In this document: piece after piece, positions 15,894 to 24,538 of the stretch
Layout of the letters: every line of letters starts with the position of its first letter
Numbering within the stretch: the stretch's first letter is position 1
Virus record (IMG/VR): IMGVR_UViG_3300036819_000112
Coordinates: 1 to 57,156 of that record
Source of the DNA: a virus
Strand: one strand, 5' to 3'
DNA: 57,156 nucleotides
The notes under the pieces: model-generated
Database searches by the model: none
Seen by the model: the letters and a program-made list of their open reading frames with translations, nothing else
Told to the model about the DNA's origin: nothing
Translations under genes and position numbers: made by a program

Positions 15894-16425
15894 GTAATTC
15901 AAAGCGGGCGAACGCGCCGTGGAGGCGCGTGGCTGCTTCGCAATACGCGGCATGGGCCAGTTGCTGGGTCGGGAACAGACCGAGGTTACTTTTCCGGCCG
16001 CTAACCCAAATCTCGGCAGACCAAGCCGCTCGTCTGGTGTTCCAATGAACGCCCTTCAACCCGCTGTTGTTGTCGCAACGGACGCGCATGTTCATTTTAT
16101 TTTGGGATGATGTGGCCGCTCTAAGGTTCCGCCAACGGGTGTTGCCGGGATCGTTGTCGATGTGATCAATTTCAAACGGAGGCCACGCGCCGGTCATCCA
16201 GAGCCACGCTAGGCGGTGGGCATGATATAGCCAACCGTTTACCGCGATTTGGATGTAGCCTCGGTTGGTCACGCTTCCAGCTACCCGGCCAGCGTTGCGG
16301 GTGTTCCATTCTCGTCTGGCATTTGGCCTATATCGCCAAGTGAATAAGCCGGCCTGTGGATCATAGTCTAGCGCCGCACGAAGTTGGTCCGCCGTCAGCG
16401 GATCGTCTACACGAGGTTTAACCAT
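15844..16425 (-). CDS. HNH homing endonuclease with AP2 DNA-binding domain
   Basis: 193 aa from ATG 16425, with GGGAGC upstream on this strand. Residues about 65-115 carry the HNH core (YHAHRLAWLWMTG, FEIDHIDNDPGNTRWRNLRA), and residues about 118-172 an AP2-like domain (NNSGLKGVHWNTRRAAWSAE). It is inserted antisense between scaffold and capsid genes and its 3' end overlaps the scaffold end by 50 bp. This is the profile of a free-standing homing endonuclease that copies itself into phages lacking it. Confidence 0.88.
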   Translation of the reverse strand: MVKPRVDDPLTADQLRAALDYDPQAGLFTWRYRPNARREWNTRNAGRVAGSVTNRGYIQIAVNGWLYHAHRLAWLWMTGAWPPFEIDHIDNDPGNTRWRNLRAATSSQNKMNMRVRCDNNSGLKGVHWNTRRAAWSAEIWVSGRKSNLGLFPTQQLAHAAYCEAATRLHGAFARFELPTSVDAPGCRRNSPPR

Positions 16426-16696
16426 GATCTGCTCCCGAGCAGTGATTGGTAAGAGGTCCGGATCGCTGTTTCCGCAGCGCCGGGCCTCGCCATCGATACC
16501 ACCATTTGTCGCCGCTCGCAGGCCGTTTCGGTCTCGCGGCTTCACGTTTTCACCTGCCGCCGAGGGCCGCAAGGCAACGGGCGATCTAGCCTCCCGGAAG
16601 TCGGACTCGGGGACCGAACATCGTCGCCGGATGGGTTTTGCCGGGCGTTTCGCAATACACCGCCCCCTCTTACTCCATCAGGAAGGATATCGTGCT
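16426..16696. other. Leader before the capsid gene
   Basis: A 271-bp gap between the divergent endonuclease and the capsid gene. The capsid frame stays open through it, but coding quality is poor. I saw no clear promoter; AGGAAGG just before 16697 is the capsid ribosome site. Confidence 0.4.
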
Positions 16697-17806
16697 ATGG
16701 CCGATATGAATATCACTTCGGCACGGGCCGGCTTAACGCCGACCCTGTGGGACAAGATGTTTTTCGCCGAATACATCAGGGCGAACCGGTTCAAGAAGTA
16801 CATGGGAACCGACGAAAATTCTATGATACAAATCAAGGACAGCTTGACCACCAAAAACGGTGACAGCGTGAATTTCGCCGCCGTCCGCCGCCTTGTGGGT
16901 GCCGGGGTCACTGGCAATACCGTGCTTGAGGGCAACGAAGAAATCCTCGACCAGCGCTCGATGAAACTGGCCGTAGCCCCGATTCGCCATGCGGTGGCGG
17001 TCTCCGACTGGGATGAGCAGAAATCGACCATCGAGCTACGGGACGCGGCGAAAACCGCGCTCAAAAACTGGTCGATGGAAAAGCTGCGCAACGACATCAT
17101 CATCTCGCTGTCGAGTGTCGGCGGCATCCCGTACGCCACCGCCACCTCGACGCAGCGCAACCTTTGGCTCGCGAGCAACTCCGACCGCGTCCGGTTCGGC
17201 GCCGCGGCGGCGAACTTCTCCTCCGGCGTCATGGCCACCGCGCTGGCAACGCTCGACAACACCGCCGACAAGATGACCGGAGCGTTCCTGTCGCTGTGCA
17301 AGCGTCAGGCGCAGACCGCGTCGCCGCATATCCGCCCGATCATGACCAACGACACCAACGACGAAGAGTGGTTTGTCGCTTTCCTGCCGTCGCTGGTGTT
17401 CCGCGATTTCAGGAACGACCCGGCGGTGCTGGCGGCCAACAAGGACGCTCGCCCGCGGGAGACCAGGTGGATGGACAATCCCATGTTCTCCGGCGGCGAC
17501 ATGGTCTGGGACGGGATCATTGTGCGGGAAATCCCCGAACTGCCGGTCCTGACCGGTGTCGGAACCGCCGGGATCGATGCGGCGGCCTCGTTCCTCTGCG
17601 GTGCCCAAGCGGTTGGCGCGGCCTGGGCGCAACGTCTCCGCACGACGACCAATGTCCGCGACTACGGCTACTTCCACGGTGTCGGTATTCAGGAGATGAG
17701 GGGCGTGGGCAAATTGCAGTTCGGCCGCGACGCAGCAGTGGATACGACCACAGAAGTCGATCAAGGGGTGTTCACGATGTTCACCGCGGCAGTGGCGGAC
17801 GTTTAA
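16697..17806 (+). CDS. Major capsid protein, N4-gp56 family
   Basis: 369 aa from ATG 16697 with AGGAAGG eight bases upstream; in-frame codons upstream are not capsid-like. The N-terminus (TSARAGLTPTLWDKMFFAEY then RANRFKKYMG) and DSVNFAAVRRLVGAGVTGN are the family signature of the N4 gp56 type HK97-fold capsid. No cleavable delta domain is apparent. Combination with a P22-like portal and tail set is a mosaic. Confidence 0.9.
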   Translation: MADMNITSARAGLTPTLWDKMFFAEYIRANRFKKYMGTDENSMIQIKDSLTTKNGDSVNFAAVRRLVGAGVTGNTVLEGNEEILDQRSMKLAVAPIRHAVAVSDWDEQKSTIELRDAAKTALKNWSMEKLRNDIIISLSSVGGIPYATATSTQRNLWLASNSDRVRFGAAAANFSSGVMATALATLDNTADKMTGAFLSLCKRQAQTASPHIRPIMTNDTNDEEWFVAFLPSLVFRDFRNDPAVLAANKDARPRETRWMDNPMFSGGDMVWDGIIVREIPELPVLTGVGTAGIDAAASFLCGAQAVGAAWAQRLRTTTNVRDYGYFHGVGIQEMRGVGKLQFGRDAAVDTTTEVDQGVFTMFTAAVADV

Positions 17807-17822
17807 CTAGGAGAACACTTGC

Positions 17823-18149
17823 ATGCCGCGGTTCATCGCGCGCCCGGTTGAAGTCGAGGCGCATCAGTATGACGGCACCACCGTCTGCATGCCGGACGAT
17901 TTCCGCCGCGCGCTGATCCGCCATCTTCCGAACGGGACGGTTGAGTTTTTGACCGGCGATGGTCCACGGCCCTGCAAGTACCATGACTGGGTGGTGCGGG
18001 GTCCGGACGGCCTGCTCTCGGTCATCCGCGACGCCACCTTTGAGGCGATGTTCACGCCTCTGGTCACCGCCTCTCCGCCTGAAGCACTGCAGCCTGCGCC
18101 GCCGATCACGGCCAAGCGCGCTGGAAAGAAGGACGTTACCCATGCCTGA
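17823..18149 (+). CDS. Small phage protein after capsid
   Basis: 108 aa. The beta-rich core (FIARPVEVEAHQYDG ... KYHDWVVRGPDGLLSVI then FEAMFTP) matches a common uncharacterised phage family whose members carry a PGDWVVRG-like turn. Its role may be head decoration or completion, judged only by position. Confidence 0.6.
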   Translation: MPRFIARPVEVEAHQYDGTTVCMPDDFRRALIRHLPNGTVEFLTGDGPRPCKYHDWVVRGPDGLLSVIRDATFEAMFTPLVTASPPEALQPAPPITAKRAGKKDVTHA

Positions 18150-18555
18150 CAGGAAGCCCGACGTGAAATCCGATCCCGCAGCCGATCCGAAGCCGGCTGA
18201 TCTGCAGGCCGATCCGCTACCGGGCAAGGATCCCGAGCCCGCGGCACCGGCCGGTGCTGAGCCTTCGCCGACCCCGGGTCTGGCACCGCCTGGGCAGGGC
18301 GCGCAGGTCGTGCTCACCGGCGATGCCCAGGCTGCGGCGCGTGGCGGAACCCACGGCGATATTCTGGCCAACACGATAGCCCGGGATGCAGCGATCGAAG
18401 GCGGCCACATCGAACCGGCGACGGCCGCCGCCGCCGCGGATGCGACCTTCGGGACCTCGGCGGATGAGCTTGACCAAGGCGAGGCCGAAGCGATCGCCAA
18501 GGTGCGAGCCGACTTCGCCCAGCGGCGGGCCGCGCGCGCGGCGAAGCCGGCCTGA
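18142..18555 (+). CDS. Pro/Ala-rich hypothetical protein
   Basis: 137 aa; low complexity (Asp/Pro/Ala) N-terminal half, helical C-terminal half. It overlaps the preceding gene by 8 bp. No function visible. Confidence 0.55.
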   Translation: MPDRKPDVKSDPAADPKPADLQADPLPGKDPEPAAPAGAEPSPTPGLAPPGQGAQVVLTGDAQAAARGGTHGDILANTIARDAAIEGGHIEPATAAAAADATFGTSADELDQGEAEAIAKVRADFAQRRAARAAKPA

Positions 18556-18556
18556 C

Positions 18557-18805
18557 ATGGCCGATGACTTGTATCATGTCGGCATGGCATGGGCGGCGGA
18601 CGGTGAAAGCCGCCCGTCGCGGTTTCGCACCGTGCTCGCGCGAGCTCCTGGTGCCGGCGATGGCGCTCTTTTCGTCGAGGACGGTGATGATTCCCGGCGC
18701 CAGTGGATATTGGCGAGCGAGTGGCAGGCCTGGGTGAAGGAGACCAACGCCAAACTCGTCCCGGCGGTCGAGGAGTCGGGCGATGATGATCCGCACGCCG
18801 CATGA
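18557..18805 (+). CDS. Small hypothetical virion-region protein
   Basis: 82 aa, aromatic-rich start (MADDLYHVGMAWAADG) and a central beta-alpha pattern. The stop overlaps the next start (ATGA), suggesting coupling to the adaptor gene. Confidence 0.55.
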   Translation: MADDLYHVGMAWAADGESRPSRFRTVLARAPGAGDGALFVEDGDDSRRQWILASEWQAWVKETNAKLVPAVEESGDDDPHAA

Positions 18806-20082
18806 GCACCGTCGCGCAACTCGGGGCGCGCGCCCTGCGCAAGCTCGGCATCGCCGTTGTCGCCGATGCGTCGCGGCCTGAGAGTGCTCCGGTTGCGACT
18901 GCGGCTGACGTCGCGGTGGATATGATGCGGCAGATGAACATCCCGGTAGCCGATGCCGATCGCCCAGCCTCGCTCGGTACCATCGGCCAAGGCGAGATCG
19001 CCAGTCGCGCGTTACGGGCCGTGGGCGTCAATCCGGCGGCGATCATCGCCTCGATCGGCACCAACACCACCTTGACGCTGGACCAGATCGCAACCGCGGC
19101 GCTGCGCAAGCTGGCGGTGATCGCCTCGGACGAGTCGCCTGCTGATCTCGACCAGGCTGAAGCACTGGCCCGGGCGAATGCGGCACATGACATGCTGGTG
19201 GCGATGGACTTCGTGACCTGGCCGGCAAGTGCGGTGCCGGATCAGGCTGCGGAGGCCTACATCGTCATGGTCGCCAACCTGATCGCGCCGCAGTTCGGCA
19301 AAGTGGCGGACATGACAGCGACCGCGAGCGCGCAGGCCATGATCCGCCAGCAGGCGCTCTCCGGGGTGTTCGGGCAGGCTTTGGCCGAAGCGCGCGTGCA
19401 AGCGGTCCACGAGGAACTGAACGCGCTCGGCATCGTCTCCTGGCCGGTCACAGCGGTTCCGCTGGCTCAGGCGCAGGCCTATGTGCAGATGACCGCGGTG
19501 CAGTTGTCGCCGATCTACAAGACGGAGGCGCCGGACGACCGCAAAACCGGCGAGGAAATCTATGGCGCGGCGATGGCCTCAATCCGGCGCGCAGCGCAGG
19601 TCCAGGGCGCCTATGCGCGGGCGGCGGACCGTGTCCTCTCCGTCCACGAGGAACTGAACGCGCTCGGTCTGGTGACCTGGACGCCTGACACAATCCCGCG
19701 GGCGATGTCCGATCTCTACAGCGTTCTCGCGGCATCGAAGATGACGGCCGAAGGCGGCAAGCCGATGGACAACGCGGAGTACGGAGCCGCGGTCTCTCGC
19801 ATTCGGCTGATGGCGATGGGCGGACCGGCCGGGCAGGCTTTGGCGGAGCAGAAAATCCGGGTGGTGCAGTATTCCCTTGAAGCCCGCGGACGGGCACGCT
19901 GGACCCTGATGGACGTGCCGGTCTGGGCCGAAGAACCTCTGGTGCTGATGGCTGCTGCGCTGTTGGCGCCAGAATGCGGGGTCAAGGCAGACCCTTCATG
20001 GTCCGACCAGGCCGAACGGGAATTGATGCGGATCGTCTCGCTGCCGAGCGAGCGCGAGCCGGTGCGGGCGGTTTATTTCTGA
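18802..20082 (+). CDS. P22 gp4-like head-tail adaptor with tandem repeats
   Basis: 426 aa. The N-terminal AQLGARALRKLG is the typical start of gp4-like tail accessory proteins, which close the portal after packaging. A unit of about 76 residues built on a V/T-x-W followed by a conserved V/I-P and a Y-x-x-M/L helix occurs four times, anchored at W140, W214, W293 and W367. Two units share HEELNALG, and the DNA repeats exactly for 26 bp (19405-19430 and 19642-19667). Three shorter ALRKLG-type motifs occur near residues 11, 70 and 100. P22 gp4 is 166 aa, so this is an expanded version. Confidence 0.7.
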   Translation: MSTVAQLGARALRKLGIAVVADASRPESAPVATAADVAVDMMRQMNIPVADADRPASLGTIGQGEIASRALRAVGVNPAAIIASIGTNTTLTLDQIATAALRKLAVIASDESPADLDQAEALARANAAHDMLVAMDFVTWPASAVPDQAAEAYIVMVANLIAPQFGKVADMTATASAQAMIRQQALSGVFGQALAEARVQAVHEELNALGIVSWPVTAVPLAQAQAYVQMTAVQLSPIYKTEAPDDRKTGEEIYGAAMASIRRAAQVQGAYARAADRVLSVHEELNALGLVTWTPDTIPRAMSDLYSVLAASKMTAEGGKPMDNAEYGAAVSRIRLMAMGGPAGQALAEQKIRVVQYSLEARGRARWTLMDVPVWAEEPLVLMAAALLAPECGVKADPSWSDQAERELMRIVSLPSEREPVRAVYF

Positions 20083-20098
20083 TCCTGGTTGAGGATTT

Positions 20099-20743
20099 AT
20101 GGGCACTTTTCGCCTTGCGACCTCGCGTCTGGTCCGCAATCCGGTCCGGGTGCAGACCTGGAACGGGTCGATTCGCGCCGGCGATGACTTCAAGCTCGCG
20201 CTCACGGTGTTCACGGACGACAGCGGAACCCCTGCGCAAGTAGCCGGCTCAAGGTCTCGCCTGACCCTGTGGCCCGATCGCTCCCGTGGCTTTGGGAGCA
20301 GTCCAGACTACGGGTTTGCGTGGTTCACCGGGGGCAGCCTGATCAATTCGCCCGGAATCAGAGTACAGACCGATGGGCTGGTGACGCCGGTGCGCGACGG
20401 CGGGATCAATTTCGCCATTCCAGCGTCAACCACGGCCGGGATGTGGCTCGGCAGGTATCGGCTGGTGCTGCAGGTCGATCTGCCTGACGGGGAATTCTCC
20501 CAGGTCGAGGGCATCCTGCAGGTGCGCGAGCGCTGGCAGCCGTCGGGACTGGGCCATACGCCCGGGGTGTTTTTCCAACTCGACGTCTCGCAACTCGATC
20601 TGGCGATCCTCGCACCTGTCCTGGTGGGTGGAGTGCCGGTCGATGACGATGGGTTCTTCCTGCTGACGAGCGACTTCCAGCCGGTGCTGCCGGCCAACGC
20701 GCCGCTCGATGAATTCGTATTGGATCGGAACCAACTCGCATGA
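20099..20743 (+). CDS. Putative tail/baseplate-like beta protein
   Basis: 214 aa, beta-rich. RVQTWNGSIRAGDDFKLAL and a following immunoglobulin-like pattern resemble uncharacterised phage tail proteins of the upper-baseplate (BppU-like) kind. The stop overlaps the next gene, so the two may be assembled together. Confidence 0.5.
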   Translation: MGTFRLATSRLVRNPVRVQTWNGSIRAGDDFKLALTVFTDDSGTPAQVAGSRSRLTLWPDRSRGFGSSPDYGFAWFTGGSLINSPGIRVQTDGLVTPVRDGGINFAIPASTTAGMWLGRYRLVLQVDLPDGEFSQVEGILQVRERWQPSGLGHTPGVFFQLDVSQLDLAILAPVLVGGVPVDDDGFFLLTSDFQPVLPANAPLDEFVLDRNQLA

Positions 20744-22569
20744 GATTGCGCGCGTGGCTCGTCGGGTTTTGTCTGCTGGCTGGTGCAGCTCTTGCCCAGA
20801 CGCCTGGCAGCTTCGTCGGAACGTCAACCAATCCAACGGCCGCGCCTCTTTCGGCTGCAAGTCTGAACGCCGCGTTCGGCCGCAAGGTTGATACGACCAA
20901 CGGCGTCCTCACAAATCCAACCATCAACGGCGGTGCCGTCAACGCCGCCACGGGTGCGTTCTCGGGGGCGCTGAGTGCGGCAGGGGCCGTATCGGGAGCG
21001 GGCTTTACCGCGCTGTTGTCACCCTATGCGCTGGCCAGTTCGGATGCGCTGAAGTTGCCTTTGGCCGGCGGGACGCTGACCGGACCATTGGTGGGGACGT
21101 CAGGGACGTTCTCCGGAGCGATCAACGCGGGAAGCCTGGCGATCAACGGCGCTTTGTTGGTGCCGTTAGGGACCATTCCCGGAGGGGGCGCCAATACCAC
21201 AATATTTGCGGGGGTAAATACTGGGCTAAATCTCGGATCCGCTAGCAATTTCTCGACTTTTTATGGCTCCTCTTCAGGTGCTGCTTATAACGATACCGGT
21301 AGTGGCGAAGTTTCCGGTTTTGGCGTCGGGTCCTGTTCTTCACTGGTATTGCCCGCAATCCACGACACCTGTCTCGGCGTCTACACGCTGCACTACGAGA
21401 CTACCGGCCAGCAGGACGTCGCGGTCGGCGGCGACACGATGCGTAATACTGCCCTGGTCAGTGCTGGCACGGCCATCGGGTCTCGCGCTCATCAAGATTA
21501 TCGCGGACAGAAATCATTTGCGGGGGGTGCCTTTGCCCTCTACGGCAATGCCGCCTCGATTCTCATCGGGGGCACCGCCACGGCGGCAGACGTTATTACA
21601 CTGACGTTCACATCGACAGCCATCAGCGGCGGCTCTGTCGCCATCCCCTACACTGTGTCGGGTGGGGACACGCCGGCGACCATCACCGCCGCTCTAAGTG
21701 CTGCAGCCAACGGGTCAGCGCCGCTTATCGCGGCGGATATCCGGGTCGGTGGCGATATCACTGCCTCGCCCAATGTCATTCCTATCGTAGGGCCGAACGC
21801 CGCCGCCGCTGGTCCAGCGCCGCTAGTTGTAACGGCTGCGATAGCGGGTGCGGCGACAGAAACCGTGACGATCACCGGCGGCAGTGATTCTGCGAGCACG
21901 CGCAATAACGCGACGGGCTTCGACAGCATGATGGGGTTGCGGATAACCACCTCCAGCTTCAACAATGCATATGGTGCCTACACTCTGGCGAACCTCACCA
22001 CCGGGTCGCACAATAACTGCTACGGTGACAGCGCATGCCAGTTCGGTACCACGCTGGCCACGACATCGGCATTCGGCGACAGCGCATTCAAGGCTGCGAC
22101 GACAGCGAATTCGCTGGTCGGGATGGGCAACAATGTTGGCGCTCTCTGCACGACATGCCGCAACGTGACCTTGCTGGGAAATAATGCCGGCCAGACCACG
22201 CTGACGACTGGCAACGACATCATCATCATCAGCGACGGGTCGGCTTGCGACACGAACAGTCCGAACCGGTTGATGATGTGCGGATCGGGCGGCACTTTCC
22301 TGCAGTTCACCGGCACGAACACTGCCGCCTCGTCGATTGGCTACGTCCCGGGCGGCTTTTTGGTTGGCTCCACCACTGTAACAACTAACGTCGGCAACGC
22401 GGAGATTGGCATCAAAGAGGCGACGCTTTCCGGCGTCGCCCCCGGCGCCGGGATTGGCAAACTAGCCGTTGCAGCGGGGACCAGCGTCGGGACGTGCAAA
22501 TTGGTGTTCTACGGCGGCAGCACAGCCACCCCGGTCACCGTGCTCGATAATGTCGGGTCGGGATGCTGA
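20740..22569 (+). CDS. Tail-fibre-like protein with signal peptide
   Basis: 609 aa. It starts with a Sec-type signal (MRLRAWLVGFCLLAGAALAQ). Residues 40-130 contain Gly/Ala/Ser-rich tail-fibre repeats (LPLAGGTLTGPLVGTSGTFS is diagnostic). The rest is Thr/Gly/Asn-rich and beta-helical in character, with cysteine-containing turns. It is probably part of the tail fibre or a fibre-like surface protein. A signal peptide on such a protein is unusual. Confidence 0.65.
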   Translation: MRLRAWLVGFCLLAGAALAQTPGSFVGTSTNPTAAPLSAASLNAAFGRKVDTTNGVLTNPTINGGAVNAATGAFSGALSAAGAVSGAGFTALLSPYALASSDALKLPLAGGTLTGPLVGTSGTFSGAINAGSLAINGALLVPLGTIPGGGANTTIFAGVNTGLNLGSASNFSTFYGSSSGAAYNDTGSGEVSGFGVGSCSSLVLPAIHDTCLGVYTLHYETTGQQDVAVGGDTMRNTALVSAGTAIGSRAHQDYRGQKSFAGGAFALYGNAASILIGGTATAADVITLTFTSTAISGGSVAIPYTVSGGDTPATITAALSAAANGSAPLIAADIRVGGDITASPNVIPIVGPNAAAAGPAPLVVTAAIAGAATETVTITGGSDSASTRNNATGFDSMMGLRITTSSFNNAYGAYTLANLTTGSHNNCYGDSACQFGTTLATTSAFGDSAFKAATTANSLVGMGNNVGALCTTCRNVTLLGNNAGQTTLTTGNDIIIISDGSACDTNSPNRLMMCGSGGTFLQFTGTNTAASSIGYVPGGFLVGSTTVTTNVGNAEIGIKEATLSGVAPGAGIGKLAVAAGTSVGTCKLVFYGGSTATPVTVLDNVGSGC

Positions 22570-22598
22570 ATCGAAGGCTCACACCGAGGTATGATCAT

Positions 22599-22874
22599 AT
22601 GAGGCATCTCACGCTTCTGGCCGCGCTCCTGCTCCCGCTTGCCGCGCACGCGCAGCCCGCCCCCCCATCGGCATCCGCCAACCTGGCCGGGCAACTGGCG
22701 CAGAACCTGAGTGCCGCGATGACTGAGAACGACGCGCTTCGGGCGCAGAACACTGCCCTGCAAGCGGAGGTCACCAGCCTGAAGGCAGCGGCGAAGCCTG
22801 CCATCCCACGCGATCCACCCGCGACGGTCGCACCGGCGCCGAACGCCACGCTGCCAGCGCCGAAGGCGCCCTGA
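22599..22874 (+). CDS. Small signal-peptide coiled-coil protein
   Basis: 91 aa from ATG 22599. A signal peptide (MRHLTLLAALLLPLAAHAQ) is followed by a short leucine-rich coiled coil (AQNLSAAMTENDALRAQNTA) and a Pro-rich tail. It lies between the fibre-like gene and the spike gene. Confidence 0.6.
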   Translation: MRHLTLLAALLLPLAAHAQPAPPSASANLAGQLAQNLSAAMTENDALRAQNTALQAEVTSLKAAAKPAIPRDPPATVAPAPNATLPAPKAP

Positions 22875-22900
22875 TCGCGCTGGCGGTCTGAAGGACACCC

Positions 22901-24538
22901 ATGCCCGACATTTTCGCCGAATTCGAGTTCGTGACCTACACCAAGCTGAACAACACGTTCGGGCTGTACGCTTTGCAGGCCGATCTGCTCACGCTCGGCG
23001 ACTCGGTCACCGGTCTCTCAGGATCGATCGCGGGTCAAGCGGCGTCGATCGCCGCTCTCCAGGCTGCTGAAGCCAGTACAGCCCTGCTGCCGTTCATCCA
23101 GTCGATCACGGTCCCGGCCGCGGTCGGGCTGCTGAGCTATCTCCCGCCGTCAACCGGGGGCGTGGCCCGGGGGTTGGTGGGCAAGCTCAGCGACCAGATG
23201 AGCGTCGCCGATTTCGGCGCGGTCGGTGACGGGGTAGCCGACGACACCGCGGCGGTGCAGGCGGCGATCGTCGCTGCCGAGGCACATGCTCGCTCCCTGC
23301 ATCTGATCGGCTTGACCGGATGCGTCTTCAAGATCACCGCGCCGCTTACGATCACCGGTCCGCTGCGGCTTATCGGCACAGGAACCGCGCAGTCTTCCTT
23401 GACCGCCGCGGGAAACTTCGCCGCGATCCTGTCGCTCACTGGGGCCTGCCAGCAGGTCTGGGTCGAGCACCTTGGCCTGATCCAGACCGGAACCACGACG
23501 CGCTGCGTCGTCGCCGCGCCCGGTGCTCAGGGCATTAAGTTTTTCGAGACGAGCTTCACCGGCAACCTGTCCGGGATTCTGGTCTACACCCAAGCGGCGG
23601 GGTTCGTGGAGTTCCAGAACTGCATCTGGCTTTGCAGCGCGGCCAGCACGATCGGGATCGTCTTCGACGGCTACAACCAGAACTGCGAGATTTCCGGTGG
23701 GCATGCCGGCGGTGCCGGCACGTTCCTCATCGTGCAGAACAGCACCGGCAACGTCGCAAATAACGTCCAGGGCCTGAGGATTTGTGATTTCGCCTCGGTC
23801 TGCACTGGTCCCACGGCGATCACGATCAGCGACCAGGCATTCGGGACCTTCCTCTCCAACTGCGTCATCGACCAGGCCGGAACCGCGTGCGTGCTGATCG
23901 AAGCCGGGGCTGAACTGACGCAGATCGCCGGCGGGTATTATGGTGTCACCGACACGGTGCATGGCATCTGCATCCAGGTGGCTGCGACAGCGGGGGCCGG
24001 CACGACGATCGATGACGTGCAGTGCTTCGGGGGCGCGCAGTCGATAGCGGTTCAGGCGTCGGTCTCCTCGCGGGTCACTCAGGTTTCGATCCGCAACAAC
24101 TCCTTCAGCGCCGCTGCGGCCTGCTCTCTGGTGCTTGACAGCGTCAACGGCTGCCAGGTCGAAGGCAATCTGGACATGGGATCGCCCTCGCTCGGCTCGT
24201 GGGCAACCTCGGCGACCAATGCCGCAGGTGCTTATACCTTCGGAAACAACACCTGGACCGCGCACACGCTGTCCACCGTCGATCCGACCAGTTCCTACCG
24301 TGCGACGCCAGACCGCGGGGTCACGCTGGCTGCCAAAGGGCAGAGCACATCGGGTGCGGGTGCTACCTCGCTGGTGGTCAATCATGGCCTGCTGCTGACG
24401 CCGTCGGCGATCAATGTCACCCCGATCGGCTCGGTCGGGGCATTTTGGCTGAGCGCGGTCGGCGCGACCTCCTTCACCATCAACTGGACCACTACCGGGA
24501 CGTTCACCTGGCTGTGGGACGCCGGGGTCCACGACTGA
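22901..24538 (+). CDS. Tailspike, pectate-lyase-3 beta-helix fold
   Basis: 545 aa. Residues about 101-123 (SVADFGAVGDGVADDTAAVQ) are the start motif of the pectate-lyase-3 superfamily, and the following 300 residues show beta-helix coils rich in Asn, Thr and Gly. Such spikes bind or degrade host capsule or O-antigen. The N-terminal 80 residues would attach to the tail. No catalytic residues can be assigned. Confidence 0.8.
   Translation: MPDIFAEFEFVTYTKLNNTFGLYALQADLLTLGDSVTGLSGSIAGQAASIAALQAAEASTALLPFIQSITVPAAVGLLSYLPPSTGGVARGLVGKLSDQMSVADFGAVGDGVADDTAAVQAAIVAAEAHARSLHLIGLTGCVFKITAPLTITGPLRLIGTGTAQSSLTAAGNFAAILSLTGACQQVWVEHLGLIQTGTTTRCVVAAPGAQGIKFFETSFTGNLSGILVYTQAAGFVEFQNCIWLCSAASTIGIVFDGYNQNCEISGGHAGGAGTFLIVQNSTGNVANNVQGLRICDFASVCTGPTAITISDQAFGTFLSNCVIDQAGTACVLIEAGAELTQIAGGYYGVTDTVHGICIQVAATAGAGTTIDDVQCFGGAQSIAVQASVSSRVTQVSIRNNSFSAAAACSLVLDSVNGCQVEGNLDMGSPSLGSWATSATNAAGAYTFGNNTWTAHTLSTVDPTSSYRATPDRGVTLAAKGQSTSGAGATSLVVNHGLLLTPSAINVTPIGSVGAFWLSAVGATSFTINWTTTGTFTWLWDAGVHD

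Noticed and set aside
17781-19193. 470-codon antisense frame after the capsid gene
   Set aside because: Low-complexity Arg/Ser/Pro sequence opposite four tightly packed rightward genes.
23150-24532. 460-codon antisense frame over the tailspike
   Set aside because: The spike reads as a beta-helix with a pectate-lyase motif; a GC-rich third codon position explains the long antisense opening.
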